Origin: a virus
Length of the DNA stretch: 43,882 nucleotides
IMG/VR virus record: IMGVR_UViG_3300036944_000945
Span: 1 to 43,882 of that record
Reading direction: 5' to 3' (one strand)
Below the pieces are notes generated by a model that worked only from the letters and a program-made list of their open reading frames with translations, was not told the origin of the DNA and searched no databases. Of the stretch, positions 36,927 to 43,382 are shown in pieces (within the stretch, counting starts at the first letter, position 1; each line of letters begins with the position of its first letter). Both the position numbers and the translations under genes were made by a program.

Positions 36927-39698
36927 ATGGCCAGATTGACGATCCCTGACGAACAGACGTTCGCGACGTTCACTGTCACCACGTCGACGTCCGCCTTCCC
37001 GATCACGTTCAGCCTGTTCGCCAAGGCGGACCTGACAGTGCTCGTTGCCGGCGCCACACTGGATCAGTCGGCCTTCACCTTCACGGGAACGCTGCTAGAG
37101 GGCGGAGGCTACGACGGCGGCACGGTCACGCTGAACACGGCTGTTGACGACGTCACCGTGCGGATCGAGCGCAACGTCGCCCCGACCCGCGCGAGCAACT
37201 TTGCGCCGGCGAACAGCGTGCCGGTTGGCTCTGTCGACCTGGCGCTGAATCGGCTGACGGCGAACGCTCAGGATCTCAAGCGTCGACTGGACGATACGGG
37301 CCCCGAGCAGGCCGCCGCGTCGGCGGCGGTCGCATCGGTTCAGGCCGCGATCTCTACTGCTTCAGCCGCTGCTGCGGTTGTTGCCGAGACGAACGCAGAG
37401 ACGGCCGAAACCAACGCGGAGACGGCACAGGCTGCCGCCGCTGCCAGCCAAACCGCCGCCGCCGCGTCTGCCGTAAGCGCAGAGGCCTCGGCAACGTCTG
37501 CTGGCCTTTCGGCTCTTGCCTCCGACTATTACGCAGCTGCGACCGCCAACGTCCCGCGCGGCATCATGTCCACGTCCGGCCTGACTGCCGGTTCCGGAGG
37601 CACCAACGGCACCTTCGCCCTGACCTATTCGGGCGGCAACTTCTCGGTCAACCCGACCGCCACCTTCACCGTGTCCGGTGGCGCACTGACTGCCGTGACC
37701 ATCACCGGGCCGGGCCTGTATATCGGCGCATCCCCGACCGCTCCGACCGCGACCTTCACCAACTCGGCGGGCCTGACCGGCGCTGCCGTCACCCTGGTCC
37801 CTGATTTCGTCATCACGTCGGGCAATGGCTACTGGACCGACCACGCCTCCGACACGACGAAAATCCAGCATTTCCGCAATGTGTCGGGCACGGCGACGAT
37901 CTCGACCGGCGTGACCCTGCCCAAGTCGCAACTGACGACGTTCACCGATGTGTGGCTGGAGTATCTGATCCCCTACACCGCGACGGGCGTAGGAGCGATT
38001 ACGGGCGGTTCGGGCGGAACCAATGGCACGTTCGCGCTGGCCTTCTCCGGTGGCAACTTCATCATCAACCCGACCGGCACGTTCACGGTCTCGGGTGGCG
38101 CGGTCACGGCCATCACCTTGGCGACTGCCGGGCGCTATGTCGGATCGTCCCCGACCGCCCCGACGCTGGTCTTTACGGCATCGGCTGGCCTGTCTGGCGC
38201 GTCCGCCGCTCTGACCACGGCCCTGACGCCGGGCACCGCCAACAACTACATTCTGCGGCCCCGGCGCTCGGACATCACGCTGACCGGCACCGCCACCCAA
38301 TACAGATTTGGGTGGGAGGCCCCCTTCGAGAACATCGCCGGCTCCTATAACGTCGAGATTTGCCAATATACCGGCGAAGCGTTCTCTGGGCTTGTGAACG
38401 TCCGAGCGGCGGATGGCACGTCTCAGGTCACGATAGGCGACATTCCTCAATACAGCCAACTGACTGCCGTGCGGAACCCTAGCAGCGGGTCCGGCTTCCC
38501 TGGCGCGGTCAATGCGTGGCGTCTGGTTGAAGCGCCTGACAAAATCACGGCGGTTCAGTCCAAGGTGGTCGGATGCCTGAGCGAGACGCCTCAATCCCCC
38601 TCGCCAATCCGCCCGTTCCGGGGGATCAAAGTCGAGGCCAATACGATCTTCTGTGACGTGTATCCCCATGCGGACCACTACAGCGGCGACGAGACGCACT
38701 ATCACGGCGACGTTGACAGGTTCGTCCTGTTTGACGCGGGCGAGGCGGCAGGCATTGAAAGCCTTCCCACGCTCAACAGCCACACGCCGCGCCGCTACGA
38801 TGCTCCATATAGCCTGTGGAACCACACGGTTACGGGTCTGGACGGCGGCAACCCCTACAACACCGGCCACTCGCCCTCGACCGTCGAGACCGTGCTGAAC
38901 TGCGGCATTCAAGGCGGTGCGGCTCCTGAGCTTGCAGGACGCGGCCACGGCCACGAAACCGCCGACGCGGGTGCATGGTCTCTGATCCTGACCAAGAACG
39001 ACGCCTCAACCGGAAACGTTGATAGCGCCAGCTCCAACCTTGCAGCGGCCCCGGTGAACTACCGTTTCGAGGGCGACAAGCTGGTATCGACCTGGACCGG
39101 CTATATGCAGACGCCGGGGGGCACGGCCACCAACGCCTTCAAGACCACCTACGTTCACACCTTCGCCTCGACCTCGCCCTACAGCGTCAACGTCCAGATG
39201 ACGATGGACGAGACCGACGCGGGCGTGACCTCCAACATCGTCGTCCGCAATGGCTCTTACGCCTGTATGCTGCCGGTGCGGAACGCGACCCGGATGCGCG
39301 GCCTGAAGGTCACGCCTTCGACCGGGGCGGTCACTGAGTATGGCCCGATCATCACGGTCGATCTGCGCGACAGTTCGTCGGTCTCGTTGAACACCAACCT
39401 TGCCGGTGGAGCAGAGCAGAACTGGAATGCCGTCGAGGCTTGGCATCACCGCCGCCCGCTGGTCCGCACTCGCATCGTGAACAACGCGGGGCCAGGCTAC
39501 ACGCACTGGCTGGGTGCCAAGATCGACGGAAACCGCGTGGCCCGTCGCGGTCCCTGGTTCGTCATCATGAACGACTGGGGGTCGAAGGCATACGACCACA
39601 TATTCGCTGACACGTCCTCGGCGGGCGAACTGGTGACGGGCGTTCTGCGGACCGATTTCAGCATCTACGCCGTGTTTGGCGACGACCCCGAAGCCTAA
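36927..39698 (+). CDS. Tail fibre / receptor-binding protein (923 aa)
   Basis: The N-terminus (RLTIPDEQTFATFTVTTSTS) resembles the T7-type tail fibre N-terminal domain that attaches to the tail. An Ala-rich coiled coil (residues about 130-200) follows with repeated A-E-T-N-A-E-T units. Two copies of a Gly/Thr-rich repeat (about 222-291 and 359-427; each starts G-S-G-G-T-N-G-T-F-A-L) come next, and then a large C-terminal domain ending IYAVFGDDPEA that probably binds the host receptor. It is the last late gene before attP. Confidence 0.88.
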   Translation: MARLTIPDEQTFATFTVTTSTSAFPITFSLFAKADLTVLVAGATLDQSAFTFTGTLLEGGGYDGGTVTLNTAVDDVTVRIERNVAPTRASNFAPANSVPVGSVDLALNRLTANAQDLKRRLDDTGPEQAAASAAVASVQAAISTASAAAAVVAETNAETAETNAETAQAAAAASQTAAAASAVSAEASATSAGLSALASDYYAAATANVPRGIMSTSGLTAGSGGTNGTFALTYSGGNFSVNPTATFTVSGGALTAVTITGPGLYIGASPTAPTATFTNSAGLTGAAVTLVPDFVITSGNGYWTDHASDTTKIQHFRNVSGTATISTGVTLPKSQLTTFTDVWLEYLIPYTATGVGAITGGSGGTNGTFALAFSGGNFIINPTGTFTVSGGAVTAITLATAGRYVGSSPTAPTLVFTASAGLSGASAALTTALTPGTANNYILRPRRSDITLTGTATQYRFGWEAPFENIAGSYNVEICQYTGEAFSGLVNVRAADGTSQVTIGDIPQYSQLTAVRNPSSGSGFPGAVNAWRLVEAPDKITAVQSKVVGCLSETPQSPSPIRPFRGIKVEANTIFCDVYPHADHYSGDETHYHGDVDRFVLFDAGEAAGIESLPTLNSHTPRRYDAPYSLWNHTVTGLDGGNPYNTGHSPSTVETVLNCGIQGGAAPELAGRGHGHETADAGAWSLILTKNDASTGNVDSASSNLAAAPVNYRFEGDKLVSTWTGYMQTPGGTATNAFKTTYVHTFASTSPYSVNVQMTMDETDAGVTSNIVVRNGSYACMLPVRNATRMRGLKVTPSTGAVTEYGPIITVDLRDSSSVSLNTNLAGGAEQNWNAVEAWHHRRPLVRTRIVNNAGPGYTHWLGAKIDGNRVARRGPWFVIMNDWGSKAYDHIFADTSSAGELVTGVLRTDFSIYAVFGDDPEA

Positions 39699-39699
39699 G

Positions 39700-39716
39700 C
39701 CGGCTAGGCTCGCCGG
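39700..39716 (+). terminator. Small hairpin after the tail fibre gene
   Basis: CCGGC (39700-39704) and GCCGG (39712-39716) form a 5-bp stem with a 7-nt loop immediately after the stop. No T-run follows, so termination strength is doubtful. Confidence 0.35.
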
Positions 39717-39723
39717 TCTAAAT

Positions 39724-39932
39724 CCGTCCAACTGGGTCGGTAAGTCTTTGATTTATCGACCACGAACAAACCGCTAACTGTTGGACGGACCTCAACGATT
39801 TCAACGGGGTTCGTCTGGTTTGGGACCAGAGGGTCGGAGGTTCGAATCCTCTCACTCCGACCAATCACCGCCTGGGTTTGCGGGGTTTGGGAAAGGCGGG
39901 CGTCCAACTCTGAAAGGGCCGGACGTCCAACT
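39724..39932. other. attP region: arm-type integrase sites flanking a tRNA-Pro core
   Basis: Four copies of CGTCCAACT surround the core. They are at 39724-39733 (plus), 39780-39789 (minus, as GTTGGACGGA), 39901-39909 (plus) and 39924-39932 (plus). Two lie on each side, the usual arm-site arrangement of tyrosine integrases. The integrase gene starts just to the right. Together with the tRNA-derived core, this is a convincing attP. Confidence 0.85.
39814..39863 (+). other. attP core: 3' half of a tRNA-Pro gene (anticodon TGG)
   Basis: The segment folds as the tRNA 3' half: anticodon stem TCTGG/CCAGA around loop TTTGGGA (anticodon TGG, Pro), variable loop GGGTC, T arm GGAGG/CCTCT with TTCGAAT, acceptor strand CACTCCG, discriminator A and CCA. 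The 5' half is absent, so it is not a functional tRNA gene. On integration it would restore the 3' end of the host tRNA-Pro gene. Confidence 0.9.
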
Positions 39933-39948
39933 TTTGTTTACGGAAGGT

Positions 39949-41106
39949 TCACGCCGAGACGATTCCCCGCTTCACCTGAGCCGCCCTCGCCACCGCCGTA
40001 TCGCGGGGCAGATACACGCTCAGGATCGAGTTCACGCTCGTCAGCGCATGGCCTGTGATGGCCGCGATCTCGGGCACGGTGCAGCCAGCCCGCGCCAACT
40101 GCACGATGCAGGAGTGCCGCAGTTGCTTGAGGATCAGCGGCCGGCCGCCAGCCTTGACCGCGGCGACGCGCACCCAGGCGAAGGTCTTGGACAGGCGGTT
40201 CTCGGTGTATGCCTTGCCGGTGCGGTCGTTGCGGAACAGGAACAGGTGGCCGTCACCAGCCTCAGCCAGCATCGCCCGCAGGCCCATCGAGACCTCGATC
40301 GACACCGGCTCGTCGGTCTTGGACTGGCGGAACGAGAAGACGCCGCGCTCGGCATCGTACTCGGCGCCCGGACGGAACGCGCGCACGTCGGTCAGGCGCT
40401 GGCCGATCTCCCACTCCAGCAGGATGATAAGGGCGATCGAGGGCACGCCCGTATCGCGCGCAGCCTTCACATAGCAGTCGACGTCCTTCTGTTCCCAGAT
40501 CGTCGCCTTGGTCTTTGGCACCTTGATGCGGATGCCGCGTGCCGGGTTGTCCGTACGCCAGCCCTTGTTGATCGCCTGCTCGAGCACGAGGCGCAGGACC
40601 GCAGCGGTGTGCTTCTTGGCCGTATGCCGTGCGACCCGCGCCGTGCCGTCCGGTTCTGTGCCCGCGTCAAAGCTGGACAGGAACTGCAGGATGGCGGAGC
40701 GGGGCAGGGCGCTCGGGTCTGGGTGGCTGCACGATTTCGACCATGCCAGGATCTTCTTGAACCCAGTCTCGTATCCGACGCGCGTCTTCTCCGACAGTGC
40801 GGCCCACTCAGGAGACCGCTGCAGGGCGTCCACAAGCGTCGACAGGCTGCGCTCAGGTGGTCGGACGATGTCGCCGGTCTTCGCTTGCATGAGGGCCCCG
40901 TACAGGGCCTCAGCGTCCTTCTTGATGGCAGCGACCTCAGCCGCGTCCAGCGTGCCGCGCCGTTCAGCCGTGCGAGGGAGCGGTATCGCTGGCGACCAGC
41001 CGGAGGGACGCAGGCGTGCCGGAACCTGAAAGTACGCGCGGCTCGTGCCGTCGGCGCGCTTCTTGAGGACGACGTATCTGCCCAGCGAGAGCGTCACGGT
41101 AGGCAT
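39949..41106 (-). CDS. int: Tyrosine recombinase (phage integrase)
   Basis: The catalytic set is visible in the 385-residue protein: R237 in GQRLTDVRAF, K327-x-x-R330-H in LKQLRHSCIV (Lys replaces the more common His of the HxxR box), H353 in GHALTSVNS and the nucleophile Y365 in LSVYLP. The N-terminus RYVVLKKRADGTSRAYFQVP is an arm-binding-type region. It recombines attP (adjacent) with the host tRNA-Pro attB. I prefer the ATG at 41106; 41148 is in frame but would overlap xis by 185 bases instead of 143. It is the last gene of the leftward operon. Confidence 0.92.
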   Translation of the reverse strand: MPTVTLSLGRYVVLKKRADGTSRAYFQVPARLRPSGWSPAIPLPRTAERRGTLDAAEVAAIKKDAEALYGALMQAKTGDIVRPPERSLSTLVDALQRSPEWAALSEKTRVGYETGFKKILAWSKSCSHPDPSALPRSAILQFLSSFDAGTEPDGTARVARHTAKKHTAAVLRLVLEQAINKGWRTDNPARGIRIKVPKTKATIWEQKDVDCYVKAARDTGVPSIALIILLEWEIGQRLTDVRAFRPGAEYDAERGVFSFRQSKTDEPVSIEVSMGLRAMLAEAGDGHLFLFRNDRTGKAYTENRLSKTFAWVRVAAVKAGGRPLILKQLRHSCIVQLARAGCTVPEIAAITGHALTSVNSILSVYLPRDTAVARAAQVKRGIVSA

Positions 41107-41323
41107 CGGGCTTGAATGTCCATGCATCGGCGGGGTCGGGGGTTTCATCCTGCGCCATCCCTAGAGCTCTGAGAACCGCGTCTCGGTCATAGATCCCGCC
41201 CCGGCCGCCGCGGTCGATCGGCATGGGCATGACGCCGGCGCGTTGGCGCGAGCGGAGCGTGGACCGGCTGTAGCCGGCGAGGGCGAGCACCTGGGGCAGA
41301 TGAAGGCGGGGAGGGAGGCTCAT
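40964..41323 (-). CDS. xis: Excisionase-like (AlpA/MerR-type winged helix) protein
   Basis: The N-terminal 55 residues are a MerR/AlpA-like helix-turn-helix (LHLPQVLALAGYSRSTLRSR, then GVMPMPIDRGGRGGIYDRDA), typical of excisionases and AlpA regulators. The start at 41323 overlaps the upstream stop (ATGA). The C-terminal half, rich in Arg, overlaps the integrase gene for about 143 bases in another frame, an unusually long overlap. The excisionase role is inferred from the domain and position directly before int. Confidence 0.75.
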   Translation of the reverse strand: MSLPPRLHLPQVLALAGYSRSTLRSRQRAGVMPMPIDRGGRGGIYDRDAVLRALGMAQDETPDPADAWTFKPDAYRDALAGQIRRPQEARRRHEPRVLSGSGTPASLRLVASDTAPSHG

Positions 41324-41625
41324 CCAGTCCCTCCGGCGTCTTCTCCTGTAAGGGCGGCTCGGACAGGCAAGCCGTCGCAGAACTTGGGCCACAATCCCTC
41401 GGCCACGATGAAGTCATCCCTGCCGTTAAGCAGGCGTTGCAGCCTCGCTATCTCAGCGGCTTGGCGTTCAAGGGTGTCGGCTATTTCTTCAAGGTCATCG
41501 TGAGGGACGATGCGGGTTAGAACGTCATTGGCTGACCACGCGGAAACGACGTAAGGGTTGTCGCTTTCGAGGTCCAAGCGATACCGCAGCCTCTCGCACA
41601 GACCGGCTATGTCAGGGGTGGTCAT
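41320..41625 (-). CDS. Hypothetical protein with coiled coil (101 aa)
   Basis: The protein starts MTTPDIAGLCERLRYRLDLE and has a central coiled coil (LEEIADTLERQAAEIARLQR), then LLNGRDDFIVAEGLWPKFCD. Related-looking short phage proteins with an initial helix and an A-x-x-I-x-x-L-x coil are frequent in early left operons. Function is unknown. It overlaps xis by ATGA. Confidence 0.72.
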   Translation of the reverse strand: MTTPDIAGLCERLRYRLDLESDNPYVVSAWSANDVLTRIVPHDDLEEIADTLERQAAEIARLQRLLNGRDDFIVAEGLWPKFCDGLPVRAALTGEDAGGTG

Positions 41626-41626
41626 G

Positions 41627-41848
41627 TCAGATGTTCCAATCTGGGCGGATCATCGCCCCCATGATGGCCAGCGCAGCCAGTATGATGACCGCGAGGCCGA
41701 CGAAGTGCGGCCACTCCCAAGGCTCAAAATCTTTGTGTGTCACGACGCTCAGGACGCAGCCGAAAACAAACAGGACCGCGAGCAGGACGCCCATCGAGGC
41801 AAGGCCCCAAGCGACGCAGATTGCAAACTGGATGGCTGCCTCGGCCAT
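41627..41848 (-). CDS. Small membrane protein with two transmembrane segments (73 aa)
   Basis: Two hydrophobic helices are clear: AAIQFAICVAWGLASMGVLL (residues 4-23) continuing to VLFVFGCVL, and FVGLAVIILAALAIMGAMI near the C-terminus, with a charged loop (THKDFEPWEW) between. The ATG at 41848 follows a strong GGAGGGAAGGG ribosome-binding site and overlaps the upstream stop. Superinfection exclusion or holin-like roles are both possible. Nothing decides between them. Confidence 0.72.
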   Translation of the reverse strand: MAEAAIQFAICVAWGLASMGVLLAVLFVFGCVLSVVTHKDFEPWEWPHFVGLAVIILAALAIMGAMIRPDWNI

Positions 41849-42264
41849 CACCCTTCCCTCCCTGTATCGGTGGCCCGCAAAATGGCCGCACAAAGCGCCA
41901 AGGCGACCGTCGCGCCGTCGTTCATAACGCCGCTGATCTTTTCGCCATGCTGCGAGAACACGAACCCCGCACCGGGTCTCCCCGTCTCCCGGCAGGCGCT
42001 ATCGGTCACAACGCGGACACCCGGCAGCACTCGCTCTGCCAGAGCAAGAGCAGCGTCGAGGGAGGTGGTGTAGGCGGGCGGATCGTATCGAACCTGCATC
42101 TCTCCGACAGGCATCGTGGCTGATCCGTCAGCCTGCCAAGTTAGTTCCACGCCGTATCCCGCAAACTCTTTCGGCAGGGGTCCGCCAAAGCGCCGGAACA
42201 CCAACGCATCCAACTCCCGGCTTCCGGCCTCGGCTTCTTCCAGCCGCTTGATGAGGTCAGTCAT
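41848..42264 (-). CDS. Conserved phage protein of unknown function (138 aa)
   Basis: It begins MTDLIKRLEEAEAGSRELDA and has a middle region, VRYDPPAYTTSLDAALALAE, then VLPGVRVVTDSA. The pattern P-x-Y-T-T-S-L-D-A-A is one I know from many short phage proteins of unknown function encoded in early operons. It overlaps the upstream gene by eight bases. Function is not known. Confidence 0.72.
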   Translation of the reverse strand: MTDLIKRLEEAEAGSRELDALVFRRFGGPLPKEFAGYGVELTWQADGSATMPVGEMQVRYDPPAYTTSLDAALALAERVLPGVRVVTDSACRETGRPGAGFVFSQHGEKISGVMNDGATVALALCAAILRATDTGREG

Positions 42265-42883
42265 GGTCGGCCCCCTTCGTGCCAAGGGCTGCGAGGATGG
42301 CGTCGGCTTTGGTGAGCGCCTTGTCCCGCTCGCCGTTGACGGAGTAGGGACTGGCTGCGCGGTGTGCCGTTTCGTTATCGGTCGAAAACAGACCCGGCTT
42401 GGCAATCAGCGCCGCAATCTGCTGGCGCTGTTCCTCCCCTACCGGAACGACAGGGGGTGCTGGCGGCATCACCGACAAGTCGATCAGTTTGGTCCAACCC
42501 GGCGTGTGAATGTTGCACGACCAGCGGCCACAGGGCTTGTCCTGCGTCTCGTAATCGACCACATCGCCGCAAAGCCCCGCCGCGATGTGCTGGGCAAGAG
42601 CGACAGGCTGGACGGCCTCAGCGACCCACGGAACGGCGATCAGGTCTAGGTCGCGCTCCATCGTCCCGTGAACGCCAACTGCATATCCGACCTCTCGGGC
42701 CAGCGAACGGATGCGGGCAATGTCGGGAAGGCCCGGCCACTCCCAGCCGCTGGCATCTTTGGCTAATGTGCCGCCGCATTTCTGGCACGGGTCTATCGCG
42801 CGCGGCGAGCTGCACTTTTTGCAATGCCAGCCGGACGGCGCAGCCGGGAGTGAACCCCCTTCATTCAGGTCAGAGGCAGTCAT
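42257..42883 (-). CDS. Conserved phage protein with N-terminal zinc ribbon (208 aa)
   Basis: An N-terminal zinc-ribbon-like motif (CKKC at residues 21-24 and CQKC at 33-36) is followed by IARIRSLAREVGYAVGVHGT, then MERDLDLIAVPWVAEAVQPV. The R-D-L-D-L-I-A-V-P-W segment recurs in many phage proteins and looks like the metal-binding strand of a nucleotidyltransferase fold. A conserved CGRWSCNIHTPGW lies further on. Function is unproven. The start overlaps the upstream gene by ATGA. Confidence 0.72.
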   Translation of the reverse strand: MTASDLNEGGSLPAAPSGWHCKKCSSPRAIDPCQKCGGTLAKDASGWEWPGLPDIARIRSLAREVGYAVGVHGTMERDLDLIAVPWVAEAVQPVALAQHIAAGLCGDVVDYETQDKPCGRWSCNIHTPGWTKLIDLSVMPPAPPVVPVGEEQRQQIAALIAKPGLFSTDNETAHRAASPYSVNGERDKALTKADAILAALGTKGADHD

Positions 42884-43068
42884 TGATCACTCCATGGATT
42901 GAAGCCCTTGCCGACGAGAAAGGCGCGCAGTTCGTCCCGCGCCTCGGTCATAATCCCTTTCATGCCGGTGACGTGGATGTTCGGCGGAAGCGGAAGGACC
43001 GTTGCGGCGACGCCGTTGTCGAGCTTATCGACAAGCAGGCCGAGGGTTTCGAGTTCATCGGCAGTCAT
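42880..43068 (-). CDS. Hypothetical small protein (62 aa)
   Basis: The start at 43068 overlaps the upstream stop (ATGA) and the end overlaps the next gene, so it is coupled on both sides. The sequence (LETLGLLVDKLDNGVAATVL, then GIMTEARDELRAFLVGKGFN) is a small alpha/beta domain. No family is recognised. Confidence 0.65.
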   Translation of the reverse strand: MTADELETLGLLVDKLDNGVAATVLPLPPNIHVTGMKGIMTEARDELRAFLVGKGFNPWSDQ

Positions 43069-43382
43069 TGAGATGATTCCTTGGCTTTCAGGGTGGCGCG
43101 AGCAAGGTCGCATTCAATGCTGTCAAAGCCCGGCAGGATGCGTTCAGCCATCGCGGTCGGAGACGGCTCGTCAGGGAAGTTCAAGCGCATATCGAGGTCG
43201 TCAGCCAAGAGCGCGCCTTCGAGGCGGCACAGATATTCCGCCGCCTCTCGCAACGCCCGTCCCCGCTCCTGGTAGTCGAGCAGGAGGGCGCGGAGGTCGG
43301 AAGTTCGTGTGACGGCGAGCCGGTCTTTTCCGGCAAACCGAAGGTCGCCCTCCAGCCGTCCCTCCATATCGTCGGGGCTCAT
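43065..43382 (-). CDS. Hypothetical helical protein (105 aa)
   Basis: It starts [20 protein letters not shown] and has a helical middle (LRALLLDYQERGRALREAAE), then a C-terminus with DEPSPTAMAERILPGFDSIE. It is coupled by ATGA to the repeat protein upstream. No known function or motif is recognised. Confidence 0.68.
   Translation of the reverse strand: MSPDDMEGRLEGDLRFAGKDRLAVTRTSDLRALLLDYQERGRALREAAEYLCRLEGALLADDLDMRLNFPDEPSPTAMAERILPGFDSIECDLARATLKAKESSQ

Noticed and set aside
34816-36927. Long minus-strand open frame (703 codons) opposite the giant internal protein, and similar long frames at 5556-7247, 31549-33288 and 37362-38954
   Set aside because: They are antisense to well-supported genes. 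High GC at third positions removes stop codons from the opposite strand, and their sequences are Arg/His/Val-rich with no recognisable domain.
36927-39698. Diversity-generating retroelement acting on the tail fibre, as in BPP-1
   Set aside because: I see no reverse transcriptase, no template repeat and no matching variable repeat near the fibre gene.
39814-39863. A functional tRNA-Pro gene
   Set aside because: Only the 3' half (anticodon arm to CCA) is present. Upstream sequence does not form a D arm or 5' acceptor strand, so it is the attP core.
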